Origin: Candidatus Zhuqueibacterota bacterium
Lineage (GTDB): Bacteria > Zhuqueibacterota > Zhuqueibacteria > Thermofontimicrobiales > Thermofontimicrobiaceae
Length of the DNA stretch: 33,327 nucleotides
Direction: 5' to 3'
NCBI GenBank assembly: GCA_016783825.1
Contig: JADHVV010000028.1
Location: 1 to 33,327 of the forward strand
Shown here: in pieces, positions 6,886-15,649 of the stretch
How the letters are laid out: each line of letters starts with the position of its first letter
Numbering within the stretch: position 1 is the stretch's first letter
Notes under the pieces: model-generated
Told to the model about the DNA's origin: nothing
Database searches by the model: none
Seen by the model: only the letters and a program-made list of their open reading frames with translations
Made by a program: the position numbers and the translations under genes

Positions 6886-7830
6886 ATGTATAAATACATC
6901 GATGATTTTATCAATTTCTTGATTGTTGAAAGAAACCTGGCGCAAAACAGCATCGAGGCTTATGCGACAGACTTGAATAAATATGCTAACTTTTTACATT
7001 CTAGAAATATCTCCGAACCATCAGAAATAAATTCCAACAACATCGTTGCTTATTTGACGGAACTTCACAAACATGAATTAGCTTCTTTGACAATAGCCAG
7101 AAATTTATCTGCGGTTCGCATGTTTCACAGGTTTTTACACAGTGAACTGTTGACTGCGACTGACCCATCAGAAATCATCGGATCGCCCAAGTTGTCTAAA
7201 AAACTTCCGGTAGTGCTCGATCAATTTGAAACGGAAAACCTGGTTGAACAACCGGATATTTCTACAAAATATGGCATTCGGGATAGAGCATTATTGGAAA
7301 CAGCCTATGCAACAGGTGTTCGGGTTTCTGAACTGCTCAAGTTGGAGTTAGCCGATTTAATGTTTGATCAACAGGTTATACGTGTTTTTGGTAAGGGATC
7401 AAAAGTGAGAATTGTACCCATTGGAGAAGGGGCAATTGAATATGTGGAAAAATATTTAGATGAGAGTCGATCTTTGTTAATCAAGAAGTTAAATAATACG
7501 AATGTGGTATTTTTAAATTTTCACGGTAAGCCACTTAGCCGCATGGGATTTTGGAAAATTGTAAATAAATATGCTGTACAAGCCGGTATTTCAAAACCGG
7601 TATCTCCGCATACCATTCGGCATTCGTTTGCAACACATTTAATTGAAGGCGGGGCTGACTTACGGGCGGTGCAGGAAATGTTGGGGCATGTGAATATTGC
7701 AACGACACAAATTTACACGCATCTTGACAGGGAATATTTAAAAGAGGTTCATCGAAGCTTTCATCCACGGGAAAAAGAATATTTTAAATCCAAAAGAAAA
7801 AATGATTCAATGGAAAAAAAGGAAAAATGA
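6886..7830 (+). CDS. xerD: Tyrosine recombinase of the XerC/XerD type
   Basis: 314 residues from the ATG at 6886. An N-terminal SAM-like DNA-binding domain (about 1-95) is followed by the catalytic domain with the complete active set Arg146 (ATGVRVSEL), Lys170 (GKGSKVR), His242 and Arg245 (HTIRHSFATHL), His268 (LGHVNI) and nucleophile Tyr277 (IYTH). Xer recombinases resolve chromosome dimers at dif near the terminus. Whether this is XerC or XerD cannot be settled from sequence reading; the symbol is tentative. The open frame extends upstream to 6826, but those first codons lie inside the GGAG repeat. ATG 6862 is the other credible start. AAAAAGG precedes 6886 closely. The stop overlaps birA by 4 nt (ATGA). 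Confidence 0.9.
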   Translation: MYKYIDDFINFLIVERNLAQNSIEAYATDLNKYANFLHSRNISEPSEINSNNIVAYLTELHKHELASLTIARNLSAVRMFHRFLHSELLTATDPSEIIGSPKLSKKLPVVLDQFETENLVEQPDISTKYGIRDRALLETAYATGVRVSELLKLELADLMFDQQVIRVFGKGSKVRIVPIGEGAIEYVEKYLDESRSLLIKKLNNTNVVFLNFHGKPLSRMGFWKIVNKYAVQAGISKPVSPHTIRHSFATHLIEGGADLRAVQEMLGHVNIATTQIYTHLDREYLKEVHRSFHPREKEYFKSKRKNDSMEKKEK

Positions 7831-8630
7831 AACTACGGTTGATGTCTGATGTTTTGTCAGAGACTAAAATTAAATTTGTGTTAAAAACAAAATTATTCGG
7901 TAAAAGGATTTATGCGTTTTGGAGCATTGGCTCAACAAATGATTTCGCCTACCGCCTGGCAATGCAAGGTGAAGATGAAGGCGCCCTGGTAATTGCCGAA
8001 CAACAGGAAAGAGGGCGTGGTCGGAAGGCTCGCGTTTGGGATTCGCAGTTTGGCAAAGGACTTTGGTTATCAGTGATTTTAAGACCTGACCTGCCATCTT
8101 CCAACGCCGGGCTTATTCCTTACCTTGCCGGTGTATCGGTTTCCAGGGCAGTTGAAGATTTAACCGGTCTGCAACCTGAAATGAAATGGCCCAATGATGT
8201 GATGTTGAATAACATGAAATGTTGCGGTGTTTTGTCCGAGGTAAATTTTAAAAATGGAAAAATCGATTTTATTATTCTGGGAATCGGAATAAATGTGAAT
8301 CACGAAGCAGGCGAATGGTCTGATGAAATCGATAAGATTGCAACTTCACTCAGAATCGAAAAAAATGAACGTTTAGAAAGAGCAGATTTGTTAGCCGAAA
8401 TTTTATTTCAATTAGAGCAAGCTTATGATGATGTTAAGAAAAATGGTTTTGGACAATTGCTGGATCAATGGAAAAAACGCTGCCCGGTTTTTCAACAGAA
8501 TATTACAATCTTGCAAGAAGATAAAAAAATATCCGGGACATTTATTAATTTGGATGAAAAAGGTTGTTTACTGTTGAAAGGTGAAGATGGGAAAATAAAA
8601 AAGATTGTGGCTGGGGATTTATTAGTGTAG
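7827..8630 (+). CDS. birA: Biotin--[acetyl-CoA-carboxylase] ligase
   Basis: 267 residues. Catalytic-domain signatures: STN (36-38), biotinyl-AMP loop GRGRK (63-67), KWPNDV (120-125), GVLSE (134-138) and GIGINVN (152-158). A short C-terminal SH3-like domain (about 220-267) completes it. The enzyme activates biotin with ATP and attaches it to the carrier protein of acetyl-CoA carboxylase. There is no N-terminal winged-helix DNA-binding domain, so this is a ligase only and not a biotin-operon repressor as in E. coli. ATGA overlap with the recombinase gene indicates co-translation; coaX follows after 36 nt, giving a small cofactor-related cluster. Confidence 0.94.
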   Translation: MKLRLMSDVLSETKIKFVLKTKLFGKRIYAFWSIGSTNDFAYRLAMQGEDEGALVIAEQQERGRGRKARVWDSQFGKGLWLSVILRPDLPSSNAGLIPYLAGVSVSRAVEDLTGLQPEMKWPNDVMLNNMKCCGVLSEVNFKNGKIDFIILGIGINVNHEAGEWSDEIDKIATSLRIEKNERLERADLLAEILFQLEQAYDDVKKNGFGQLLDQWKKRCPVFQQNITILQEDKKISGTFINLDEKGCLLLKGEDGKIKKIVAGDLLV

Positions 8631-8666
8631 AATAAAAGTCAGGTTAAAATGTAGGGAGACCCAAAA

Positions 8667-9434
8667 ATGTTGTTAGTAATAGACATTGGAAATACAAACG
8701 TAGTTATTGGATTATATCAAGGTAAAAAATTAACCACAAGCTGGCGTCTTTCCAGCAAAGCTGCTCGAACCAGGGATGAATACTGGATTTTATTAAATGC
8801 GCTGCTGGAGGCAAACAAAATCAAAGTAAATGAATTTGATGGCGCGATCATTTCATCAGTTGTGCCGGATTTGACAATTCCGTTTATTCAGATTTTAAAA
8901 AAATACTTCGGATTGAAACCGGTCATTGTTGATTCGGATTTAAATATTAAGTTAAAATTGGCAGTTGATAATCCAAAATCAGTGGGCGCTGACCGTATTT
9001 GTAATGTAGTCGCTGGATTTGAAAAATATGGCGGCCCGTTAGTCATACTGGATTTTGGAACAGCGACTACGTTTGATGTGATCACGGAAAATTATCAATT
9101 CATCGGCGGCATAATTGCGCCCGGTATTGAGATGACAGCTACAGTGCTTCATCAATTAGCAGCAAAATTGCCTAAAGTTGAATTGAAATTCCCTGATACG
9201 GTAATTGGCACAAATACGGAAACCAATATCCAATCCGGGTTAATGTTCGGTACAACGGATTTAATCAATGGCATGTTAAATAGAATTGAAAAGGAGTTAG
9301 GTCAGAAATTCACAACCATTGCCACCGGTGGTTTAGCTCGCATCGTCGCACCATATCTTGAAAGAAAAACTTTTATTGAATCGGGTCTTACGCTTGAGGG
9401 GATGAGGTTGATTTATGACGAGGTGAGGCTGTAG
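8667..9434 (+). CDS. coaX: Type III pantothenate kinase
   Basis: 255 residues of the ASKHA-fold CoaX family. Motifs: DIGNTN (6-11, phosphate/ATP loop), GADR (107-110, pantothenate-binding), DFGTATT (129-135) and GGIIAPG (147-153), with a late ATGGLA adenosine motif. It phosphorylates pantothenate in the first committed step of coenzyme A synthesis and needs a monovalent cation. It has a good Shine-Dalgarno (GGGAG) about 8 nt before the ATG. The adjacency of birA and coaX is common in bacteria. The next gene is convergent, with a palindromic repeat in between and no classical U-tract terminator. Confidence 0.96.
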   Translation: MLLVIDIGNTNVVIGLYQGKKLTTSWRLSSKAARTRDEYWILLNALLEANKIKVNEFDGAIISSVVPDLTIPFIQILKKYFGLKPVIVDSDLNIKLKLAVDNPKSVGADRICNVVAGFEKYGGPLVILDFGTATTFDVITENYQFIGGIIAPGIEMTATVLHQLAAKLPKVELKFPDTVIGTNTETNIQSGLMFGTTDLINGMLNRIEKELGQKFTTIATGGLARIVAPYLERKTFIESGLTLEGMRLIYDEVRL

Positions 9435-9471
9435 ACCAATGCCATTAACTTAAGCGAAAATAATTTTATAT

Positions 9472-9586
9472 AATTCACAATTCTCAATTCACAATTCTCA
9501 ATAAAATTAACAAGTTACCAAAATCTAATTGAGAATTGTGAACGACGAATTGAGAATTGTGAACGACGAATTGAGATTTGTGAATG
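9472..9586. repeat. Palindromic repeat built on AATTGAGAATTGTGAA
   Basis: Two tandem units ATTCACAATTCTCAA on the left (9472-9501) face three units ATTGAGAATTGTGAA(C) on the right (9527-9586). It lies between the convergent coaX and M48 genes and would form a hairpin in either transcript. A short open frame over it is only the repeat read as codons. Related words appear at 22271-22480. Confidence 0.7.
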
Positions 9587-9602
9587 AAAAAATGGTCTCG
9601 CC

Positions 9603-11060
9603 TTACTTCACAACAATTTTTAGCAACGTATCCTTCGGAATATTATCATTCAATTGTCTGCCATTTAACACAGCCATCTCTTCAAATTTATCACTTGACA
9701 CTTTAAAACTCGAAAAAGCCTGCCTCAATGTTTGTCGCTTTGTTGTTTTTTTGATAACCAATTTCGCTGGTTTGACATTGATTTTCCGGCGATCAGTCAG
9801 TTTTTTGAATTTATTCATCGTGTTCTTAAAAATAGGGAGGTAGGTATTGAATTGAGCTTGACTGGAGAATCCGTGAAAAACAAAAACCTTACTATCCATT
9901 TGAATGAAGGTAGAAATAACAGGAGTTGAAGAACCTTCCTGTTGACCGGGGACATCTGAAATAACCTGCTGCGCGGATAAACCGTTCACCCTGATTTGAT
10001 TAGAAGATTTTACCACGGCTTTGGTGCCTGCGATAAACTCATCAGCGGCTGCTTTGGGTGTAGAACCTTTACCTAACGAAAATATAATGACAGCATCCTG
10101 TTTTTCAGTAAACATTTGTACCTGGGATGGTGTGTTGTTCACCTGCCATGAAGCCGGTACGGGAAATTGAAATTTCATCTGGGGGTGATAAAACACATTG
10201 CCTTCAACATAGCCCTGCCGCGGATCTTTGCCGTAAATCATTCCGTTTATTTTTTGCAAATAGTTTGTTGTATTGACGCTGTAATTCGGTTTTTGTAACT
10301 TTGTCTGCCATTTTTTTGTATCTCGTTTTACCGCATTAATTCTATCAGGGGGATTTGGGTGCGTGGAAAACCATTCTGGCAAGGAACCTCCTGAACTTGG
10401 GTGCAGCCTTTCCAATGTTCCAAAAAATTTAGCCATGTGATTGGCATCAAAACCTGACTTACTGGAGTATTCAACTCCCAGCGCGTCTGCCTGTCTTTCG
10501 TTATCCCTGCTATATTTCAGAAAAAGCATACCAACGCCAAATTGAGCAAAACCAGCATAGTTTCGGAACGTTTCAGAAAGTTCAGAACCTACTGCTAATC
10601 CAAGTTGTGCAACAGTTGTTTTGCTATACTGTTTTGCTGAATGTCTGGCGGTTACATGCCCAATTTCGTGACCGAGTACTCCAGCTAATTCCGCTTCACT
10701 GTTGAAGTAGGCAAGGATACCTCTTGTTACATAAATAAATCCTCCGGGTACAGCAAAGGCATTAATAACGGGAGAGTCTAACACTTTAAATTCCCAGTTC
10801 AAATTTGGGCGGTGACTTAATTTTGCCATTTTTTTACCCAGCCCATTTATGTAATTTCCAATCTGCTGATTTTCATATCTGCCGTACATCTCCACAACCT
10901 GTGCATCTGTATTTTTCCCAAGTTGAATTTCACCCCCCTCTGTCAGCAGCATAAATTCTCTTTTGCCGGTTACAGGATTGACCGCGCAAGATAAAAGCCA
11001 TGCGATCAAAACAATTGAAAGAATAATCAAGCCGGCTTTCTTAAATGATTTTTTATTCAT
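9603..11060 (-). CDS. M48-family metalloprotease, predicted lipoprotein
   Basis: 485 residues. An N-terminal hydrophobic signal (about 9-24) ends in a lipobox LLSC with Cys25, so it is predicted to be lipid-anchored outside the cytoplasmic membrane. The peptidase domain has zinc motif HEIGH (131-135) and the downstream glutamate ligand Glu188 in NERQADALG. Beyond residue 250 come a beta-rich domain and a short C-terminal LysM-like segment (DKFEEMAVLNG...). This is the layout of BepA/LoiP-like envelope quality-control proteases but without visible TPRs. GGAGAAG precedes the ATG. It is the last gene of the TIGR03546-TIGR03545-M48 set, with a 142-nt gap holding a palindrome. Confidence 0.9.
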   Translation of the reverse strand: MNKKSFKKAGLIILSIVLIAWLLSCAVNPVTGKREFMLLTEGGEIQLGKNTDAQVVEMYGRYENQQIGNYINGLGKKMAKLSHRPNLNWEFKVLDSPVINAFAVPGGFIYVTRGILAYFNSEAELAGVLGHEIGHVTARHSAKQYSKTTVAQLGLAVGSELSETFRNYAGFAQFGVGMLFLKYSRDNERQADALGVEYSSKSGFDANHMAKFFGTLERLHPSSGGSLPEWFSTHPNPPDRINAVKRDTKKWQTKLQKPNYSVNTTNYLQKINGMIYGKDPRQGYVEGNVFYHPQMKFQFPVPASWQVNNTPSQVQMFTEKQDAVIIFSLGKGSTPKAAADEFIAGTKAVVKSSNQIRVNGLSAQQVISDVPGQQEGSSTPVISTFIQMDSKVFVFHGFSSQAQFNTYLPIFKNTMNKFKKLTDRRKINVKPAKLVIKKTTKRQTLRQAFSSFKVSSDKFEEMAVLNGRQLNDNIPKDTLLKIVVK

Positions 11061-11096
11061 AATTTCTTCTCCATAATTTTTAATGAAATAATTAGG

Positions 11097-11200
11097 TTAG
11101 TGGTGATTGGTGAGTTGTTAGTGGTTTGTGTCTTGTGGATTTTATACAAAAGACAGTAATCACCAATCACTACTAACCACTCACCACTCACTACTCACCA
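11097..11200. repeat. Palindromic repeat, GTGAGT family, copy 1
   Basis: The left arm TTAGTGGTGATTGGTGAG (from 11097) and the right arm ending CTCACCACTCACTACTCACC (11181-11200) are built of the same GTGAGT/TAGTGGT words in inverse. The repeat lies in the minus-strand transcript between the TIGR03545 stop and the M48 ribosome-binding site. Its relative at 16830-16946 lies just upstream of ilvD. Confidence 0.7.
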
Positions 11201-11202
11201 AA

Positions 11203-13074
11203 TCATGGCTTTTTAAACAAATCTTTTATTTTCTTCTTCGCCTGGTTTTCTAATTTTTTCTTTTCGTCTTCAATTCGTTTTTCCACTTCTTTTTTCTTTT
11301 TCTCAAATTCTTCTGCTTTTTTCTCAACCGTTTGTTTTGCTTTATCCAGTTCAGCTAACATTGTTTTTTTATTTTTTTCGATCAGGGCTTCAACTTTTTT
11401 CCGGTTTTTTGCTGCTTCAGCACGGACATAATTTTCAACTTGCATTTGTGCTTTCCGTAGATTTTGTGAAATTGTCTGTTTCACTTTATTAGCCAATACC
11501 TGGTCAACATTGGAATTCAAGCGCATTTTATAATCTGTCGTATCGCCTTTGAGCTGCGCTTTCAACGTGATTCGATTTAAACTTGTCAAAACATCTCTCA
11601 CAATTTTGGTGATTTTATCTTCCGCTTTTTGAGAGAAGATAAATTCAACAGGAGAAACATCTGCATTGAGTTTTAGATTAATGCCGTCACCGATGAAAAA
11701 ACCGGCGGCAGAAATATTGCCTTTTTTAGCCTTCAAAGCATTCGGGAAATATTTACTCTTTTTTAACTTAACTTCTCCCAAAGCAAATCTCTTTGCGGAA
11801 ATCCATAATGAATCATAGGCAATTTCTGTCCTATGATCAAGGCTGCCTTTTATGTTGTATTGATTTCCCGTAATTCGGTTCAAGTCAATTTCAAATTGTG
11901 TGGGCTTTCCGTAAACAGCAGGTTCATTGGTTAAACCATTTAAAACACCAGCGGCAAAATAAGCCTGGCTCGTGTCACCTGCTGCGGTTGCCCCGGAGAG
12001 TTTAACTCTACGAATGAGAAATTTTGGATATCGATAATGGAATGGAAAGCTAATGTTTTGTCCTTTTAACCTCGGCGGGCTTTTTTCCTTTTCTGCCCCT
12101 TTTAGTTTTTTAACAGTGGGTAGATATTTTCTACCCAGCGCCACATAATCTAAAATTTGCTGTGTTTTATTCACAACAGGATCACCAAAAAGCAGCATGC
12201 TCACATCTTTAACATCAAGATCCTTTAAACGAGCTAACGCTTTTGCCCGGTTGATATCGTTTTTGAGATCACTCTCAATTTCTTTAAGACCGGTTTGCAT
12301 GTCGGTGAAAGTTTGGCTTAAAGCTTTATGTTTGTTTTGAACTTCTTTTTTAAGAGATTTTATTTCTTTGTTAATTTTATTAATATTATCCAGTGCATTG
12401 GTCAATTCAGGAATGGTTTTAATTTTATCGAGTTTTAATGTTTTTATTTTCTTTTCCAAACCTGTCACACGATCATGGTAAACTTTTATGTCCAATTGAG
12501 AAGACCAGTATTTGAAACTGCTGTCTGCTGCCAAATTTAACCGATTATAACCCTGAACAGATAATAAATTGTCCACATTTATTAATGAGTCAATTTTTAA
12601 TTTTTTTCCAAGTCCGGAAAGATCAAAAACCGGGATGGCGCCAAATTGTTTTTCAATGGCTTTTTTTGCTTTTTCAGCGATGTTTGGTTCAGCAGTTCTT
12701 TTTTCAGTTTTCGGTTTTTTAGGAAGACTTCCATCAGTTGTCCTTGGTGTTCCCTGGCGAACATTCTCCAAAATCATTTCATTAATTATTAAACGTTTCC
12801 AAAACAGGGGGCGCATTTCAAGATCAAACGATGCTTTATCGGTTTCCAAAATATTTTTCCACGGATCGTTTTTGTCGGCAACTTGCAGCCGTTTCCACGA
12901 ACATTCCATTTTAAGCAAACTAAAATGAAAATTATCTATCTCAACTTTTGCGCCGGCAATGGCTCCCCCGATTTTTTCGAGCCCCTTTTCAATGCGGTAA
13001 TCACGGAAGAAAAACGCAAACACAGCAAAGATAACGAAAATGACAACAAGAATAATAATTCCTTTTTTTCGCAT
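11203..13074 (-). CDS. TIGR03545-type conserved membrane-anchored protein
   Basis: 623 residues. An N-terminal membrane segment (about 4-23) is followed by a long extracytoplasmic part that resembles AsmA-like membrane-anchored proteins in its opening (VEIDNFHFSLLKMECSWKRL). A coiled-coil-rich region lies at about 200-290, and the C-terminus is an extremely Lys/Glu-rich helix (about 545-623). The combination, and the adjacent DUF2062-like gene, match the TIGR03545/TIGR03546 pair by my recollection of those families; function is not known. The preceding gene supplies an excellent Shine-Dalgarno (GGAGGTGA) and the start overlaps its stop by 1 nt (TAATG). A role in the cell envelope is inference. 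Confidence 0.8.
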   Translation of the reverse strand: MRKKGIIILVVIFVIFAVFAFFFRDYRIEKGLEKIGGAIAGAKVEIDNFHFSLLKMECSWKRLQVADKNDPWKNILETDKASFDLEMRPLFWKRLIINEMILENVRQGTPRTTDGSLPKKPKTEKRTAEPNIAEKAKKAIEKQFGAIPVFDLSGLGKKLKIDSLINVDNLLSVQGYNRLNLAADSSFKYWSSQLDIKVYHDRVTGLEKKIKTLKLDKIKTIPELTNALDNINKINKEIKSLKKEVQNKHKALSQTFTDMQTGLKEIESDLKNDINRAKALARLKDLDVKDVSMLLFGDPVVNKTQQILDYVALGRKYLPTVKKLKGAEKEKSPPRLKGQNISFPFHYRYPKFLIRRVKLSGATAAGDTSQAYFAAGVLNGLTNEPAVYGKPTQFEIDLNRITGNQYNIKGSLDHRTEIAYDSLWISAKRFALGEVKLKKSKYFPNALKAKKGNISAAGFFIGDGINLKLNADVSPVEFIFSQKAEDKITKIVRDVLTSLNRITLKAQLKGDTTDYKMRLNSNVDQVLANKVKQTISQNLRKAQMQVENYVRAEAAKNRKKVEALIEKNKKTMLAELDKAKQTVEKKAEEFEKKKKEVEKRIEDEKKKLENQAKKKIKDLFKKP

Positions 13075-13607
13075 TATTCACCTCCTATGTCGCGTATCTT
13101 CATATACATTTTATAAACTTTACTGCCCGTTATTACCTGGACAATTTTAAGTTTTTTGATTCGTTCTTCAAGCCCGGAGCGGTAGGCGACGACCAATTTT
13201 GTGATGCCAAAATAAACCGGGATGGTAAGAGTGAATCCGCCAATAAAACTCCCCAACACAACCGTATTGTTGAATCGGGAAAGTGATCCTGCCGGCGTGT
13301 TGTAAAACCATTCCCAAAAATTCTGCAGAGCAGGTATGCCGGATAAAATAAAATACCCCAGGCTGTGAAAAACCGGGTCAAGTAAATGGGGGAGGAAAAA
13401 GATAGTGGCAAGCAGGAAAGCGACTGTTCCGGCTGCCAGGTTGATGTTTAACAAAATAAGAAGTACAAAAATAAGAATTGCTTGAATTGTCCAAAAAGGC
13501 ATTAAAGCGAGTAGAAATCCCAAACAAAAGCCCAAAGCAATTTGCCTCGGCGTTTCCCCGGATCGGAATGCTTTTATGAACTTGGAGATAATTTTTAACC
13601 AGATCAT
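13074..13607 (-). CDS. TIGR03546/DUF2062-like integral membrane protein
   Basis: 177 residues with four or so hydrophobic segments (about 24-38, 43-72, 78-90, 117-138). The opening (SGETPRQIALGFCLGFLLALMPF) is characteristic of DUF2062-type proteins, and its pairing with the following 623-residue protein fits TIGR03546. Function unknown. It is the first gene of a minus-strand operon with its own promoter at 13659-13687 and an AGGAAAAA ribosome site. The 1-nt overlap with the next gene implies coupled translation and probably a shared task at the membrane. Confidence 0.8.
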   Translation of the reverse strand: MIWLKIISKFIKAFRSGETPRQIALGFCLGFLLALMPFWTIQAILIFVLLILLNINLAAGTVAFLLATIFFLPHLLDPVFHSLGYFILSGIPALQNFWEWFYNTPAGSLSRFNNTVVLGSFIGGFTLTIPVYFGITKLVVAYRSGLEERIKKLKIVQVITGSKVYKMYMKIRDIGGE

Positions 13608-13658
13608 AATTTTTCCTAATATTTTTTATGTGATAATTGTTGAGCAAAATAATATATA

Positions 13659-13687
13659 ATTATAGCAAGCTGAAAGTTAATAATCAA
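13659..13687 (-). promoter_or_regulatory. Promoter of the TIGR03546-TIGR03545-M48 operon
   Basis: On the minus strand TTGATT (complement of 13682-13687) is followed by exactly 17 nt and TATAAT (complement of 13659-13664). The expected start of transcription is about 45 nt upstream of the first ATG. It is a strong match to the sigma-70 consensus. Confidence 0.65.
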
Positions 13688-13712
13688 GGGAAAAATTAAT
13701 AATCAACTAACA

Positions 13713-13747
13713 AAAAAAGCACGCGGTGAAAGATAACCTGCTTTTTT
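13713..13747 (-). terminator. Hairpin with U-tract, probably terminating the lipoprotein-gene transcript before the IS arrived
   Basis: AAAAAAGC (13713-13720) pairs with GCTTTTTT (13740-13747) with partly paired bases between. On the minus strand the stem is followed directly by a T-run, and it could also act on the plus strand. On the minus strand it is downstream of the lipoprotein-like gene at 15626-16225, from which the IS now separates it. Confidence 0.5.
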
Positions 13748-13823
13748 ATCAGACTTGTTATAAAATACAAGATCGCCTTTTTTCCCGCCGCTTGATTATA
13801 GCATTTTGAGTTCCATTTTTTAC

Positions 13824-13851
13824 TTGACATTAAAAAAAAGTAGTTTATATT
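13824..13851 (+). promoter_or_regulatory. Promoter-like sequence pointing into the IS
   Basis: TTGACA (13824-13829), a 16-nt spacer and TATATT (13846-13851). The upstream 16 bases TTTTTTACTTGACATT (13816-13831) are identical to those around the -35 box of the ilv promoter (16495-16510). The IS begins 5 nt after the -10 box, so a transcript would run antisense through the transposase gene. Confidence 0.45.
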
Positions 13852-13855
13852 AATT

Positions 13856-15649
13856 AGTATCTGTCCGAAAAAGCCCTGAAATTGAAAAAATTCACAATAT
13901 TGGGCAGGTATTAACCCTGGAAGTAAGCTTTATGATGATTTATTCTTAAAATATCTTTTATCGGATAAACAGGCATATTTCGGCGATAAAATACGTACTT
14001 CACCCATGGAAGTATGTTTTAATAGAAAACAGTTTTTTATGCTGCTTTGCGCAGAATTTCCTGTTTTTTGCGTGCCTTGTTGAGCAACAGTATGCCCAGG
14101 GTGTGAAGGTTTCGACCCACGATCGCTAATCCAACATAGCGATCATAACCGTCTTTGCCTTTATCACGACAGACGTTCAGACCATTGCCAGCCACCAGCG
14201 CATGAATGGCTGATTCGATGCCAGGATGTTTTTTCCGGGCAGTAACAAATTCACGAACGCTCTGGCGCTGTTTGGCTTCGGCCGAGAGTTTGCCTTTTTT
14301 CGGCAGGCAGGCAACTTCAACAAGGGCAGCAAGTTCTTTTACATTTTTCGGTGTATAAAAGCCCTTATCCCAACTGGCGGATTTGATACGATTTTTCATG
14401 CGTTGTTGAAGTCGGGTCATCACTTCAATTAATATTTTTTCATCAGTAACACCATGGCCCATGATTTCATAGTCAACGATGAAACCTTTTTTATCTTCAA
14501 TCACCAGCAACCGATGACCATATTCAATTGGCAAAGGCGTTTTGCCGCGGTTGATCAACTCGGTGTGCGGTTCAAATATACTGAACAGTTTGTCTTGATG
14601 AGGTATTTGTTCATTTAATATAACTCGTCTTTCGACAAGCTCACATAAATATTGACTGACGAGTAGATAATAATAGATGCTATTTATAAGATCATTCACT
14701 AACTTATTGTCTTTTCGTAAATTAGGATTTATGACTTCAACGGTTTCAAAGCTTTTTAATAACAGGCGGCGCACTTGGTGTAAATATGCGTCAACTTCTT
14801 GTTTGACTTTTTCTTTGGCAGTGGCTTTTTTACTACGAAATGCTTTCTCAATTCGGCGGAGTTGTTTTTTTGCCTGACGGGTGTGGTGTTGATATTGCCG
14901 CCACGGTGTCGTGCCAAAAAACCGATCCAATTTATTGAGACATTGGAGCACTTTGCGCACGCCAGCAAAAACCAAACGCGTATCAATGGGATAAGCAATA
15001 TTGGTTTGCACAACAAAGCTGTCACCACGAACATTGGTTATGGCGTTGGGGGCAAGTTTATGACCAGCGTCAACAATCAATTCACTGATGGCACGCAGCG
15101 TCTCCGGTTTGAGTTTCCTGGTATTGTTGTTAACAGTGGAGCGAGCAAATGTTTTTTCTTCCCAGTCGCCAATTTGCATCATTTGCTGAAGCTTGCGGTG
15201 ATTATTGGCTAAATCAACCAGTGCATCATAGTCTAAATCACTGCCCAAACGCACCGCAGCCACCACGATAATTTCCCAGCAGTCCATGCCCGGCGTGCCT
15301 TTATCCTTCTGGGAATTGTCGACAACGTCGGCTTCGACAAGTTCCAGAATTTTGTCCAAACGGCGAGGTTGGCTATAAATATGCTGGAGCGCCAACAAAA
15401 TTGGGACAATTTCATGGCGGCTGTTTAAATCAAATTCGATTTCAGAGATGCAACTACTATCCAGACCCAGTTGATTGTTGATCTGTTTTCTCATAATTTC
15501 TCCACGAAGATTTTGAAGGTAAAAATAAAAATATTAGAATTAGCACGGTTTTTTGAAAAAATGTGATTCAAAATCCCTTATCTTCATGGGTAAATATAAT
15601 AAATATTTTCTATAATTACAAGTAGTTAAATAAAATTCGGACGGACACT
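13856..15649 (-). mobile_element. Complete insertion sequence, ISNCY type, about 1.8 kb
   Basis: Ends AGTATCTGTCCGAA (13856-13869) and TTCGGACGGACACT (15636-15649) are inverted repeats with two mismatches. AATT flanks both sides (13852-13855, 15650-15653), compatible with a 4-bp target duplication, though AATT is itself a palindrome and so the exact border is ambiguous. One transposase gene occupies the element on the minus strand. The right end has replaced the tail of the neighbouring lipoprotein-like gene. A small element with related ends and a 4-bp duplication lies at 5489-5676. Confidence 0.8.
14037..15494 (-). CDS. ISNCY-family transposase
   Basis: 485 residues, apparently full length and uninterrupted. 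The N-terminus (MRKQINNQLGLDSS..., LLALQHIYSQ, GTPGMDCWEI, LANNHRKLQQM) is the opening I associate with ISNCY transposases. A DDE catalytic set is proposed: Asp158 in NVRGDSFVVQT, Asp376 in SASWDKGFYTP and Glu427 in HPGIESAIHAL, the last followed by the usual VCRDKG and GRNLHTLG blocks. It cuts and joins the IS ends. GGAG precedes the ATG. Nothing suggests inactivation, so the element may still be mobile and may also act on the small element at 5489-5676. Family naming is from memory of the motifs. Confidence 0.85.
   Translation of the reverse strand: MRKQINNQLGLDSSCISEIEFDLNSRHEIVPILLALQHIYSQPRRLDKILELVEADVVDNSQKDKGTPGMDCWEIIVVAAVRLGSDLDYDALVDLANNHRKLQQMMQIGDWEEKTFARSTVNNNTRKLKPETLRAISELIVDAGHKLAPNAITNVRGDSFVVQTNIAYPIDTRLVFAGVRKVLQCLNKLDRFFGTTPWRQYQHHTRQAKKQLRRIEKAFRSKKATAKEKVKQEVDAYLHQVRRLLLKSFETVEVINPNLRKDNKLVNDLINSIYYYLLVSQYLCELVERRVILNEQIPHQDKLFSIFEPHTELINRGKTPLPIEYGHRLLVIEDKKGFIVDYEIMGHGVTDEKILIEVMTRLQQRMKNRIKSASWDKGFYTPKNVKELAALVEVACLPKKGKLSAEAKQRQSVREFVTARKKHPGIESAIHALVAGNGLNVCRDKGKDGYDRYVGLAIVGRNLHTLGILLLNKARKKQEILRKAA

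Noticed and set aside
9529-9843. Plus-strand open frame beginning MRIVNDELRIVNDELRFVNE
   Set aside because: The repeated start is the AATTGAGAATTGTGAA palindrome read as codons, and the rest is antisense to the well-supported M48 protease gene.
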